A stretch of 64,000 bases of DNA from Galaxea fascicularis (GCA_948470475.1 OX419336.1:32008415-32072414), one strand, 5' to 3'; positions 23,101 through 34,136 are shown, numbered from the stretch's first letter. Numbers and translations are program-made. Notes: generated by a model not told the origin, from the sequence alone.

Positions 23101-26100
23101 GCAGTCAGTGAAAAACAAATTCTGTACAAGAAAGCCGAAGGAATCAAAGATTATCCTCTAACTTAGTTAATCGTCTTAAATTTACGACTAATGTCTATAT
23201 TTTTCTTGATTGCACACTGAGCGCTATCTTGTTTAAATATCTACAGTAAAAACCCGCAAGTAAGAACCTAAAAATTAAGAACCTGTTAGCCTTAAATTTG
23301 CCATTTATACCCCCTATAAACAAGAACCTATTTAGCCTAAGAAAATTAAAATAGGTTCTTATTTTCTAAAATCATATAGTACATTACAGGTACACTGAAA
23401 TTATTTACTGTAATCATAATTGAAGAAAAACCAGATTGCCATTGCTGTAAAACATGACTTTTTAAGAAAAATGAGTGCAAAATATGTAGTTACAAAGCAG
23501 TACTAAGCAAGTGTAGATCCACACTACTGTATGTTAAATGCAGTGAATCGAAGCTGTTAATAATTATAATAGCAACAATAATAAAAAAGTGTATTTAAAT
23601 ATTTGATAGGGATGGTGTGGTGAATAAAATTAAAATATAGGACAATTACCAACTTGTTATGCAGAGAACAAGAACCTATTTTAAGAACCTAAATAGCCTA
23701 AAATTTTGTTAAGGGCCATTTATATAAGAACCTGTTTAGGCTAACTCCTAAAAATGTAGGTTCTTACTTGCGGGTTTTTACTGGTTTTTTATGTCGAAAA
23801 TACTTTTGACTTAATTTTTTCCCTTGTCTTCTTAACGACAGTAAGACAGGGGAACGAAAACTGTTAACTACGGGCCGAACGTATTTTGTATCTTGTAATA
23901 CACCACGTAAGTCAACCTTTGAGACGTGTCTTTTGAGAGACCAGAGTTGTCATCGATCATTCAACATTATTTCGTGTCTTGCAATACACCATGTGAGTCA
24001 ACCTTTGAGATGTGTCTCATGAGAGACCATAATAAGTTGTCATTCAATTTACAGGGTTCGTACAAGCTTGAAAAGGTCTTGAATTTTAACCATTGTCTTG
24101 AAAGGTCCTTGAAAAGTACTTGAGTTTTTTATTAGGTCCTGAAAAGTCGTTGAAATTTAGGACTTCCGGTCCTGTACGCCATATCTATTTTCTGATAAAA
24201 TACATGATTTTGCTAGGGAACATTTGCCCATTCAAGCGAAAATGTCGATATAAAAACAGGGAGTTCGCTGCTCCAGTTAAGAGCGGTTTTAAAAAATAGT
24301 TGGACTTAGAGAACCAAATATTTCGAAGACTTTCGTTTGTGCGAAGAGTGCAAACCTCACAGCTTTACCCCCGCTTTGTTATAGTGTTGACGGGAGGACC
24401 GCTAAGCAACAAGTACAAGTTTGAGCAGTTTCATTTTCACTGGGGCGAAAAGGACTCTGAAGGCTCTGAACACAGGGTTAATGGAAAAATGTACCCTGCA
24501 GAGGTATGAAAACCAAACTGACTCATCAGTGACAGGTTCTATGAATCATTGCCATGTGGCCTTTGGTCTTTGCTTTGTTTCAGGGTACGCCTGTTCCTTT
24601 GTTTGTTCGTTCTTTTGTTTTCTTGAATTGTTTTCTTGTTTGCTGGTTTGACTGTTTCTTCCCTTGCGTGATTGTTTGTAGCACGCTTTCGTGGACACGG
24701 TCATTCAAAGGTTGATAACAAACAACACCAATATCATAGACACTTTTGACATCGTCTTGCTTGAGGGACCTTGCTCAAGAAGCCCTTTTAAGTTGAAATT
24801 CAAGGTTTAAAATTCTGTAGTCATGTCTTGTAGCCTGTTCCCGAACTGCCATGAGCTTTAGTGCTCACCGCCTGATGGAGTAAATGACTCGGTGATTGAT
24901 AGTCGCATAAGGTACTCACCCTGTCACCTTTGTTTTGTTCGTTCCTTCGTTGCCCGTCCAAGTAAGTAACAGTACGCTGACAAATCCAAGAGAACATCTC
25001 TTTCATACAGTCAGCTATTAGCTTACTTCTGGAGAGTGAGGAACAAATAAAATGAACCCGTTCGGGACAATTACTCCTCATTCTCTCATATTCGTTTTTC
25101 TACGCAGTCATTCTCGTCATGCAGCGCTGTGTACGGGACCATTTGAGACTAAACTCACAATGGAATGAAGTTTTTGAACCAGTTTTGAAAATCTAAAACC
25201 ATTCACGTAACGTGATTACAACGTTTTGTTGCAGTTGCATTTGGTTCACTGGAACTGCGAATCTCATGGTAGCTTCAAAGATGCAGTAGGATCCGGTGAT
25301 CCCAATGGCTTGTGCGTTTTAGGATTCTTCTTGAAGGTAACATGCATAACGGAATTTGTCCTTACATGCAATAAATACTATTAGGAACTTGAGTCGCAAA
25401 TATGATGGAGCGAAAAATGCTATCTGATTCCATCCCATTATATTCTTAAGAAAGTGCTAGTAATGTGTAACTGACTCATGATTCGATGAGTAGTATCGTT
25501 ATGCTTGGGTGTTGTTCTGTTTTGCAGGTTGGAGCAGAAAATGCAGGCCTCAAACCATTTATTGATTTGCTCCCCAAAGTCAAAGCTGCGGTAATCACAT
25601 TTTGCTGTTTTATTTTTTAAAACACCAGGCAAATGCAAAGTGTGACCGTAAATCATTGACGGTTTCTCAATGACTCACCGTGATCTAGTCAGTGATTCGA
25701 CGGAGATTCGACGCCTGTAATGGGAGGCGGGAGGTCGAGGGTTCAAGCCCAGGCCGGACCAACACTCAGGATCTTAAAATAACTGAGGAGAAAATGCTAC
25801 CTTTGTAATGACGTCTGCAAATGGTTAGACTTTCTAGTCTTCTCGGATAAGGACGATAAAACCCGGAGGTCCCGTCTCACAGTACTGGTGTAGGACGTTA
25901 AAGAACCCACGCACTGATCGGAAAGAGTAGGGGACGTAGTCTCCGGTGTGATGGTCTATAACTTATTCTGTTCTGGGGGCACCTGTGTTGATCCTGCTAT
26001 TCATTCAAATAAGATTGTAAACTGCGTGGCTGCAATTCGCGCCTAAAAAGCAGTCTGGCAAAGTCCCCCAAAAAGTGTTGTAAAGCGCTTTGAGCCCTTC

Positions 26101-27265
26101 GGATAAAAGCGCTATATAAATCCTCATCATTAACTTGTTGCTCAGTAGATTTTTATGCCTTTAGGTGTTTCTGTTTTACCCTGTTTGTTTCCTCTAAATT
26201 AATTTCCTACTTTATTGCTTTTTTCAGGGAAGTTCTCTGCCCATACCTGAGGAATTTAACTTGAAAGCCGCTGTACCAAAACGTAATTATTTTCGACATC
26301 CTTCAGTTACCAAGCGCCACGATACGAATTCTTCTCTACCTTTCAAGAAAGCAGACTCTTGCCGTTACACTTAACAGCTGATCGTTCTGACTTTATATCA
26401 GTACAGAAAGTCTCAAACCAAAGATGTAATTGTAGCTGTTATAATTACGAGAAAATTAAATAAGGGATATATTGTGCACTGTAGATACCGGCGCATATGA
26501 ATATACTTTTCATAAAACATTTTTTCTAAATATTGCCGAGTTTTGTTTCTGTTACATCATCGTTTTTCACGATTTTGCAGCTTTGGTCAGTTATTACACC
26601 TATGATGGCTCGCTCACCACTCCTCCCTTGGCAGAGTGCGTCAAATGGATTGTATTCACGGAACCAGTGGAAGTTTCCGCTGCCCAGGTAAGTTGTCTCT
26701 TGTATGCAACAAAAATTGTAGAAAAGAGAGGGAACGACATCCCATCCTTTTGTATGTCCAAATTTCCTTGACAAGTCAGCTGGCACAGAACTCGGATTTG
26801 AAAAACAAACGACCTGGACTCCAAGCATGGAACCATCTGTTTGCATCTTAATTTTTGTCTGCGATCTCTACTGAATGACGGAATTGAAAGGCGAATTGCA
26901 AATTCAGGAATCTTGGTTCAGTTTTGGATTTTCTCAGGAGGACGTTTAACTTAGTTTTTACAGTTTGATGAAGATTTAAACCTTCTCCATGTACGCTACT
27001 TATTACACAAAGATCAACAGAGAGATTCAACGGATATCAGTTTGCCGTATCAGGCTGGTTTCATGAATCTCCCTAGCTAAGTTTAGATACTGTAACCAAG
27101 ATCAGTAAACTGATCAGCCATTTCACTGATACTAGAAACATTTTTTTCCCTTATTTTTAGATGGCAGCTTTTCGAGACCTCGATAACAAACACGGCCAGC
27201 CACTGGTAGGGAACTATCGCCCGCCGTGTCCTCTACAATCTCGCACGGTGGCAGTTTCCTGTTAA
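20145..27265 (+). CDS. Cytosolic alpha-carbonic anhydrase, copy 2 (8 exons, 260 aa)
   Basis: Duplicate of the gene at 3640. Coding exons are 20145-20175, 20351-20551, 24385-24503, 25235-25336, 25528-25590, 26228-26282, 26581-26687 and 27161-27265, with the same lengths and phases and valid splice sites (exon 6 now ends AAAAC/gtaatt). His64, His94, His96, Glu106, His119 and the LTTPP loop are all kept, and no frameshift or stop is seen, so it should be an active cytosolic enzyme. By eye the product differs from copy 1 at about twelve residues: K39T, S40R, K48N, S50F, E78V, D183N, A191P, F193V, G194S, K217T, A232D and Q237H. The zinc-ligand exons 3-5 differ only at residue 78 and by silent changes. 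Introns are longer because of transposon insertions. Confidence 0.95.
21488..22064. other. Intron segment present only in CA copy 2
   Basis: About 577 bases of AT-rich sequence that copy 1 lacks (tgtccgttaaaag joins cgcttcc near 4978). No inverted ends or target duplication are seen, so this may be a deletion from copy 1 rather than an insertion here. Confidence 0.5.
22226..22290 (+). repeat. GATAAY microsatellite in CA copy 2 intron 2
   Basis: Shorter allele-like counterpart of the array at 5147-5227, in the same intronic position. Confidence 0.8.
22513..23005. mobile_element. Non-autonomous TIR element with 6 bp target duplication
   Basis: Perfect 16 bp inverted ends (caggggcacaaaacga) bound 493 bases flanked by direct repeats GACAAA (22,507-22,512 and 23,006-23,011). 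Copy 1 has a single GACAAA at the matching place (about 5447), giving a clean empty site. The interior has no transposase. The CAGGGG end recalls hAT, but hAT makes 8 bp duplications, so the superfamily is open. Confidence 0.85.
23244..23783. mobile_element. Non-autonomous TIR element, 27 bp perfect TIRs
   Basis: Begins cagtaaaaacccgcaagtaa and ends with its exact reverse complement; pairing extends 27 bases. The 540-base interior repeats the word taagaaccta in both directions. Copy 1 lacks it (atctatttttatttcg near 5710). CAGTA ends and a left-hand TA suggest a pogo/Tc1-type element, but the right-hand TA is not visible. Confidence 0.8.
24682..24804 (+). other. Conserved exon-like open segment in CA intron 3 (copy 2)
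   Basis: Counterpart of 6631-6753, again 41 open codons with a tag acceptor and gtttaa after it. Against copy 1 it has five amino-acid changes (such as [10 protein letters not shown] to [10 protein letters not shown]) and few silent ones, which suggests weak or no protein-level constraint. Confidence 0.4.
25723..26130 (+). mobile_element. tRNA-derived SINE (family A), 5'-truncated
   Basis: Starts at the B-box side (gaggtcgagggttcaagccc) and runs through ccggaccaacactcagg, gttagactttctagtcttctcgga and aacccggaggtcccgtctcac, ending in gcgctatataaatcctcatca. Copy 1 lacks it (cctgcaatgtaacttg near 7640), so it inserted after the duplication, into intron 5 of CA copy 2. Relatives are at 43,799 and 60,364. 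The ggataaaagcgctatataaat tail is typical of SINEs mobilised by LINEs with the same 3' end. Confidence 0.8.
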
Positions 27266-27414
27266 TGAAGATACAGATGGCTGTGCGGTGTGTGAAAAGT
27301 CGCCCATTTTGTGTTAGAATAGAGAACTGAATTGGTTTTAGATTGTTTGTGAAGTGTTGGATTTTAAGGAAAAAAGGAAAAAGCCGAGGCAAGAGTGGAT
27401 AGATTGTCTTATAC

Positions 27415-27582
27415 ACGGGCGTAGCCAGGAGTTTTCAAACGGGGGGGGGGGGGTCACACTGTGTCAAACACAGGGTACTCACCAGATTTTCACATGAATA
27501 TTGTAGGTTGTTTGCTTAAAAAAAGGCTTACAAAGGGGGGGTCACAGGCATCCTAGGAACCCTCCCCCCCCTAGCTACGACC
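27415..27582. repeat. Short inverted-terminal element with poly-G runs (copy 2)
   Basis: Duplicate of 8926-9086, with acgggcgtagcc at the left and ctagctacga at the right. G-run lengths differ between the copies. Confidence 0.6.
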
Positions 27583-27599
27583 TTGGTCTTATACAGCAA

Positions 27600-27990
27600 T
27601 TTCCAAAATAGAAATGGAGGACGAATACCATTTTCTAAATATATACCCTGCTTACCAGGAAAAAAGACGTTCGTTACTTAATTATTTGGAAAAAGAATGT
27701 GGAATAAAAATAAGCAGAATGTCACCTAACAAAATATTCATGTTTCTAATAAACCCCCCTGGCGGAAATGCTATAATACAAAAGCTAATAGCAAAACTTA
27801 TATTCGAATACTTTGAAAAAAGGACAGGAGAAGACGGCAAAAAGTAAATACCCTAGGACTTAATCAATTAACAATTTAATTAATAATTAATTCAGTAAGA
27901 ATTTTTGTTGTTTGTATCTTTTAGTTATTTGGAATTCGTAGTCGATGTACATATTGTATAAGACTCCAAATAAAAACATGTCTGTCTGTC
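27600..27990 (+). mobile_element. 5'-truncated non-LTR retrotransposon 3' end
   Basis: A 391-base insert flanked by TACAGCAA direct repeats (27,592-27,599 and 27,991-27,998); copy 1 has one site (tacagcagcaacg near 9098). It encodes a 77-codon tail (MEDEYHFLNIYPAYQEKRRS..., stop at 27,845-27,847) like the C-terminus of a LINE reverse-transcriptase ORF, then a UTR with AATAAA and a (tgtc)n end. Target duplication, 5' truncation and a short-repeat tail are signs of target-primed reverse transcription. The LINE clade is not identified. Confidence 0.75.
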
Positions 27991-28183
27991 TACAGCAACA
28001 ACGCCGACATTGGCTTAGTTTGTTGAAGTTTTGATTGAGGCTTTTTGATAGCACAATTACAGGTAGAAACTGTGTTCAAGGGCTGGCTGATTGCAATAAA
28101 GGTCCTCTTCATGTTATTGCTTTGTATTTGAAGTTCGTTCATCATTTCTCAGTTAAAAAAATAATAATAAATCAATGACATTT

Positions 28184-28440
28184 ACTCAGGAAGCTCCACT
28201 CACGACGAAGTGGTTTTCAGGGAGGTCCTGCATCCGGATCGAATTGGAATTGGGAAGTGTTGGTTTTTGGGCAGAGGGGAAAACCGGAGTACCCAGAGAA
28301 AAACCTCTCAGAGCAGAGAAGAGAACCAACAACAAACTCAACCCACATATGACGTCGAGTCCAGGAATCGAACCTGGGCCACATTGGTGGGAGGCGAGTG
28401 CTCTCACCACTGTGCCAACCCTGCTCCCCATGCCTCATCA
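28184..28440 (-). mobile_element. tRNA-derived SINE (family B), copy 2
   Basis: Duplicate of 9287-9545, same orientation, with B box ggttcgattcctg on the minus strand. Confidence 0.75.
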
Positions 28441-28689
28441 ATTAACTGATTGCGTATGCTCAATTATTCTCTCAAGTTGTCACGGAAACAGATAATCTGT
28501 GGGTAACAGAAAGAAACGTGAGTAAACAGCTTTAAACTAACCGTCCGTTACTGTCCATGCCACTTCTTTTAAGTCAAGAAACGTTCCCGTCACATTTAAA
28601 GGGACTAGTAAGTTACTTCCTGTTCCAGAGCGTATTAATTCAGTTGTTCGGCATCGGTTGGTAACTGTGAAGGCATGCGCCGTCAAGAG

Positions 28690-30895
28690 CAGCTGTTTCC
28701 CTCTTTCTTGCAAAAACATGTCGTTTTATTTGTTTGGTTACCTTGTCTCCGCTCGCAATTTTCATTCTTTTACTATTGCAACAGTGGACACCTGCCTTGG
28801 TAGCTGGATACTCTGAGAGGACACTCGAGTGAGTCACAAAAGATTCATAAACTGCATATTTTGTCCTGACTGAAGTGAACGCCTCTCCTGACCAGACACT
28901 ACATTGCTCTCCTTTGCGGAAGTGTCTGAGAAATATATAGTTAATGCTCCCAGCCCATGAGAAACAGGAACACAAACAACAACAACAAATGTGGGGAAAA
29001 GGGGTTGGGAATGAAGCACTCCAACAGGCAACTATCGCTAACGCTATACTAGTCTAGCTTGGAAAGATGGGAGGGGGCAAACCCCCCCTCACCTCCTTTC
29101 TCCCTAGGGGTGCAGGTCACGATCCCCTAAGAGAGATGCTACTCCTCTTGAGGGCTGTAATCACAATACCCTGCAAGAGTCCTTACTCCTCTTTAGGGAT
29201 GCAGGTCACAATACCCTAAAAGAGGTCCTTACTACTCTCCAGGGCTGCGGGTCACAACACCCTAAAAGAGGTCCTTACTACTCTCCAGGGCTGCAGGTCA
29301 CAACACCCTAAACGAGGTCCTTACTCCTCCTCAGTGCTGCAGGTCACAATACCCTGAGAGAGGTCCTTACTCCTCTCCAGGGCTGCAGGTCACAACACCC
29401 TAAAAGAGGTCCTTACTCCTCTCCAGGGCTGCAGGTCACAATACCCTAAAAGAGGTCCTTACTCCTCTCCATGGCTGCCGGTCACAATACCCTGCGAGAG
29501 GTCCTTACTCCTCCTCAGTGCTGCAGGTCACAATACCCTGAGAGAGGTCCTTACTCCTCTCCAGGGCTGCGGGTCACAATACCCTAAAAGAGGTCCTTAC
29601 TCTTCCTCAGGGCTGCAGGTCACAATACCCTAAAAGAGGTCCTTACTCCTCTCCATGGCTGCCGGTCACAATACCCTGAGAGAGGTCCTTACTCCTCTTT
29701 AGGGCTGCAGGTCACAATACCATGAGAGAGGTCCTTAGTCAATTAAGGTAGTTAAGACTCATGGTTACCATGGCAACCATCCATTCTGTGAGTCTATGGG
29801 GCAAAGAGTGACCTGTATGGGAGCACTTCATCTTAACCCACAGTTTATTTGTCTATAATCAATTCAGCATCACAGAACAGAGGAAAGATCCACACCTAAG
29901 GTTTACCCTAGAGTCCAGCTGTGTATATCTCAGTAGTAAACATAGCTAATCGGTTGCTGAAGTCAGACTGGAACGTACCATGACTGCAGACTGTATTAAC
30001 TGATATAGGGCCGCAATGATATTATCAGAGAATAGAGGGTAACAATCTGTTGTTCCGAAGGCCGAACCGAGGATTTGTTAACAAATCATTTCAAGAAAAT
30101 ATTCAACAAAACGTGAGTGGAACCGAGTCTTAACCTCATAATACAGGTATGTACCTAGTCTATGAAAGTAGACAGGGCTACTCAAATCATTAAGTGTCTG
30201 TAATGCAAATATGCAGCAAGTCTAAGAAGCGTTGCCTGCTGACTGTAATGTCTTTAATATATAGATATCCATCTTAATTAAACTTATAGCAAATTATCTT
30301 AAGTATAGCATTTTGTATGCAAAAACATCCTATATGTAACATCATATACCATAAGTCTGGACAGGAAGCAAAGTATATCACGTGTACTATCATGCACGAC
30401 ATGCTTATGACACAGGGGTGAGGAGGGTGGGAAAATAACTGTACTAGAAAGCAAACTAAAGCAGGCAAGATGTTGACCTGCTAGAAGGATGGAATGAATA
30501 AACACGAGGCTTGTGTTCAATGCACTAGGATTTGGTCAACAGTGAAATAAGAACTACCCTGATTGGCTCAGCCTGCAGATTGCACTGTGGGCACACATCA
30601 GATCAGGATTGAGCTTTGGCCTGTGAAACCCACCCCGTGTTACTGCATGTCGCGCAATCCATAAGTATTTCTCATGGTTGTCCCATTAACTACAATTTAT
30701 GTCTTGAAGACATAAATTGGTCTTCTCCAAGTGAGCAAAGTTTTCTTGCTAAGTTATATACTAAGATCCTTGGAGTACAGCAAAAACAAATATGAAGTCT
30801 TACAATTTAGTGTCGAATGTCTCTCTTTTCCTATATAGACCCCTGTATTGTCCGCTTAATTTACCCCTTGGCTTGCGTTCAGATACTCTTTTAAA
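28690..30895. other. Sequence replacing the middle of GPCR copy 2
   Basis: About 2.2 kb with no counterpart in the proximal copy. It holds the 46 bp minisatellite (29,100-29,742), a short palindrome (atttatgtcttgaagacataaat near 30,700) and AT-rich sequence. I see no gene and no clear transposon ends. Confidence 0.6.
29100..29742 (+). repeat. 46 bp minisatellite, about 14 copies
   Basis: The unit contains ggctgcaggtcacaa, taccctaaaagaggtcc and ttactcctctcc, with few differences between units (aaaagag/gagagag, tccagg/tttagg/tcagtg). Edge units are the most diverged. Each unit can pair agagg with cctct. Confidence 0.9.
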
Positions 30896-32516
30896 ATAAT
30901 ATGAACACTAAAAACAAGGTCCAACATGAAGATCCTGCTTTCAAACACGAGCGTTATTATCCCAAAGCAAATGAAGTAAACCCATAGTGCAGTTATGGCC
31001 AGATTTATTCTCGTACGAGTCATAATACTTCTGTACTTGAGAGGTTTTACCACAGCGAAAAGTCTGTCAAGCGAAAGCAGAGCAACGTGTGTGAAAGATG
31101 CACCGACAAGAGTAGATGAGAGGGAGTAAATTAATGGAAGCGAAAAGGCGGGTTTTTGTGCCACTGTTATTGAAAACAGCCAAGACGCTTGAATTGGTGA
31201 GAGAATCAAACCAACTAGTAAATCAGCGGTCGCCATGGATTGGAGAATAAAGTCTGACGGCGAGCAACGCAAATTCTTCATTGGATCTTTCCACACCACA
31301 TAAACAACAAAGGCGTTACTGAGGATGGTGAGAGGGTTGATCAAGCACATGATAAATCCCTGTATCCATGAGAAAGTTACAAACTACTTTTGATGATTTT
31401 TCAGAATTTCGTTTGTCATGTCGCTGCTGCTTAAGTGCCAGAAATCAGTGCGATTGAATATTGCCGCCATCTCCCAGCGTGTCAATTTCTTTTTGGCCAA
31501 AATATATCCTTTCGACCTCAAATGTGGTTTTTATGTTTGCGTAGGAACTCTTTTGCCCAATAACTAGAGCACTGGTCTTTACTTTAATTAGTGCCGCGGA
31601 GCTTACCGTCTGTTTTTCATTACATGCATGTTTCCTTCTATTTTGTTATTTCTCCGCCAAATGGAACGTAAAGACATCAGAACTCGTTTGTTTTTCAATG
31701 CAATTTGAAACCTTTAAAGTTACCGAATGTTGTTTTGTTCTCAGTTTTAGGAAATTCATTGCCAAGCATTGTCACAAAAACTATAGATATCCTTGTCGAG
31801 GGAGCAACGACGGACGGGAACAAATTGACGACCATCTGCACTACATTTGATCAACTTTAAAACTTATTTCAAACGTAGGAAAAAGGTCAGGTAGCAATAT
31901 GTGACGGGCCAATCACAGATCCAGTGGAAATAGCTACTTGTACAAAGCTGTTAATATATATGTCACTGTATGCTGCTTTTGGTTCCCCAAGTAACTTCAT
32001 AAATCATGTTAGTTGTCGATTCGGTTGAACAGTATCTCATTGTGATGGAAACGTAGATATAATTTTTATCAGCGCTTATTTCAACAAAGAACGAACAGCT
32101 TTCTTTATAAGTCCTAACTGAGACCGATTTTCCCTGCTATTCTGGCGAATTTGACCTACCAAGCTTTTACGAATTCGAACAAATAAAGACAGATGCACTT
32201 CAAAACTTGCAGCCAAAGGCTGAATTGCGTAAGATTTACAATATCTAAAATAGATAAATAAATAAATAAAAAAGCAAAAATCACTACACTTAAGACTATA
32301 CAAAATATGACTACTGATCAGATCATTCACTACTATACATTACGTGTAATAATAAACCTAGAGTCGGTCCCCTGAAGTACTCCGGCTGCTGCAATTAAGG
32401 ATAGAACTGACGCCGGCGGGCCCGGGCCATTCAGAATAGTAGTCTTGCGTTAATTTAACACGTGGTTTCTGTATGTTTGTCATGAAGTCGGCGCCGGATC
32501 CAGGATCAGTAGCCAG

Positions 32517-32582
32517 TGTACAGCCGCCCTTTCCCCTAAAAAAATCGGGGAAGGAGTTTTGAGGGGAAAGGGCGGCTGTACA
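32517..32582. repeat. Perfect hairpin, 21 bp arms
   Basis: tgtacagccgccctttcccct (32,517-32,537) and its exact complement (32,562-32,582) surround a 24-base loop. Confidence 0.8.
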
Positions 32583-33696
32583 CAGGCTAAGGATCAGACG
32601 CGATCTCATCCGGATCAAGTCGAATGCATTCTTACTGAAGTCGACTGTGAGCCCAACTCTGGTCGCACCGTGCATGATGAACTCCCTTTTCATGGACGAA
32701 CACTTTTGGGACCAGCTATCAATAGAAGGTCTGAAGATAAGGGTAGGGGGGGGGGGGTGGTCTAAATGTCAGTTCTCAACTAAAACCGATTATTTTAAGC
32801 ATTTCTTCATTTTCATACGACTAAAAGGAAACGAGTTTTGGACTTTTCAAAACCGGCAAGATAACGGTTAAGGTCAGCTTTAAGATCAGGAGGGCTAATT
32901 TGTATGCAACGAAAAGGGAGTAAATTTCATTTTACTATGTTTGTTTTACCCATGCATCAAGAAGAACTAAGAAAAACGATCAAAATTGCTAAATGTCCCT
33001 TTTGGAAGAGGTAAACCTGTGGAGGTTACTTGGCCCTGTCCACACTGTGTTTACAGGTTGAAAACGTATATACACGTTTCCGTCCTGCGCCCATGAAACG
33101 ACCTAAAAACACTATAATTTTCGTCGAAAACGCATAAAATTAAAACGCTCTTCAAAGTGGAGACACCTGAAAACACTGATGTCGTTTTGAAAACACATAG
33201 CTTTCAGTTTACATGGCCTTCTGAAAACGCTCTCACAGCATTCACATCAAGTGTTATTTGATCCAGTCTCCACGCTCCTGCAGACCACAATTGTCCTAAT
33301 GGGTATTAACGTCAAATAACCTAATTTCACCAACAAGCCTCGTTTTCGAACTTTAAACTTGTAAATTTTAGCCTGAACCAGGAGCTCATCACAAGTTGCG
33401 GCGGTTCCTCTTCGTTATTATCTTTAGGATTGGGCGTTTTGACAGACCTAGTTACTTTTTGAAATGTAACAAAACAATGCAACAACGCAACGCACAAAAC
33501 AACAATGCAATACAATATAATTTATTTACATTTCACTTTTGTTTTTCGTGTTTCTAAAGATAACCAGGTCCGTCAAAACGCCCGATCAAGAATTCAATTA
33601 GGAGGACCGCCCCTTGCTATAATGATTGGCTGCTGCCTGAACTAAATCCCAAAGCAGCACACTTGCAATAGTCGCGTCCGAACAGTTTCACATCCA

Positions 33697-33773
33697 GTAG
33701 GCTCGATTTCCAGCCGTTTTGGGTGTCCGATATCATCATCCTCTCACCCAAAACGGCTGGAAATCTAGCCTAC
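33697..33773. repeat. Hairpin, 29 bp arms with one mismatch
   Basis: Arms 33,697-33,725 and 33,745-33,773 (core tttccagccgttttgggtg) pair with one mismatch around a 19-base loop. The geometry is compatible with a pre-miRNA, with no expression evidence. Confidence 0.8.
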
Positions 33774-34136
33774 ACATCCAGAGGACAAGAAAAATATTGC
33801 AAACGAGGTTTGGTGGTGAATTTTGAACCTGACGAGATCCTGCATAAAGACTATCTACCCCTTTCGTAATGGCGGTCATGTTCTCATGCTCATCAACCTT
33901 TTCTAGCCTCACAAAGATGTGCAAAATTCTAAAGAATTTATGTTCTAAAATGAGGCTGGTAGGCCTAATTAACACCCACACAAAAATAATAAATCGCCAC
34001 CATTTATGAAAGTGCTCTGTAATCGAGCGTTTGAGTAATGTAATGTAATGTAAAACAGTTGAGCTAGAAGTTGAAAACTTTGTGTGGTCGGGGAAAACGC
34101 AGCAAAAAGAGAAAATGGTGTGGATGCTTTAAGGTC

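Larger units (their letters stand above)
28537..31470 (-). pseudogene. Rhodopsin-like GPCR, copy 2, interrupted
   Basis: The start codon context (complement of 31,468-31,470) matches copy 1, but an in-frame TAG (complement of 31,384-31,386) follows after 27 codons. From 31,350 the frame is open and keeps a full TM1 (GFIMCLINPLTILSNAF), TM2 (MATADLLVGL), TM3 with LDRLFAVVKPLKY, TM4 and the start of TM5, without the frameshift of copy 1. At about 30,895 similarity to copy 1 breaks off and resumes at about 28,680 with the C-terminal stretch (...RCRTTELIRSGTGSN). TM5-TM6 (copy 1 9790-10,010) have been replaced by about 2.2 kb that contains a minisatellite. Confidence 0.75.
16317..31478. repeat. 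Distal copy of the segmental duplication (part aligning to 1-10,557)
   Basis: Collinear with 1-10,557 but about 4.6 kb longer. The extra length is mainly insertions near 18,181, 21,488, 22,513, 23,244, 25,723, 27,600 and 28,690-30,895. Similarity ends at 31,478, the same point relative to the GPCR start as the proximal breakpoint. The distal copy as a whole extends left to the junction at 10,558. Confidence 0.9.
31479..34130. other. Intergenic region after the duplication
   Basis: No supported gene. It contains two short hairpins (32,517 and 33,697), a stretch rich in gaaaacg words (33,040-33,250) like other invertebrate MITE fragments, and a G-run at 32,745. A 39-codon open stretch at about 31,744-31,859 is too weak to call. 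Confidence 0.5.

Noticed and set aside
29100..29742. CRISPR-like array of regular repeats
   Set aside because: The repeats are contiguous without unique spacers and the setting is a eukaryotic genome; it is a minisatellite.
31744..31859. 39-codon open stretch (NSLPSIVTKTIDILVEG...) after a tcag acceptor-like site, as an exon of a damage-control phosphatase (ARMT1-like) gene
   Set aside because: The resemblance rests on about ten residues from memory, with no neighbouring exon found on either side.
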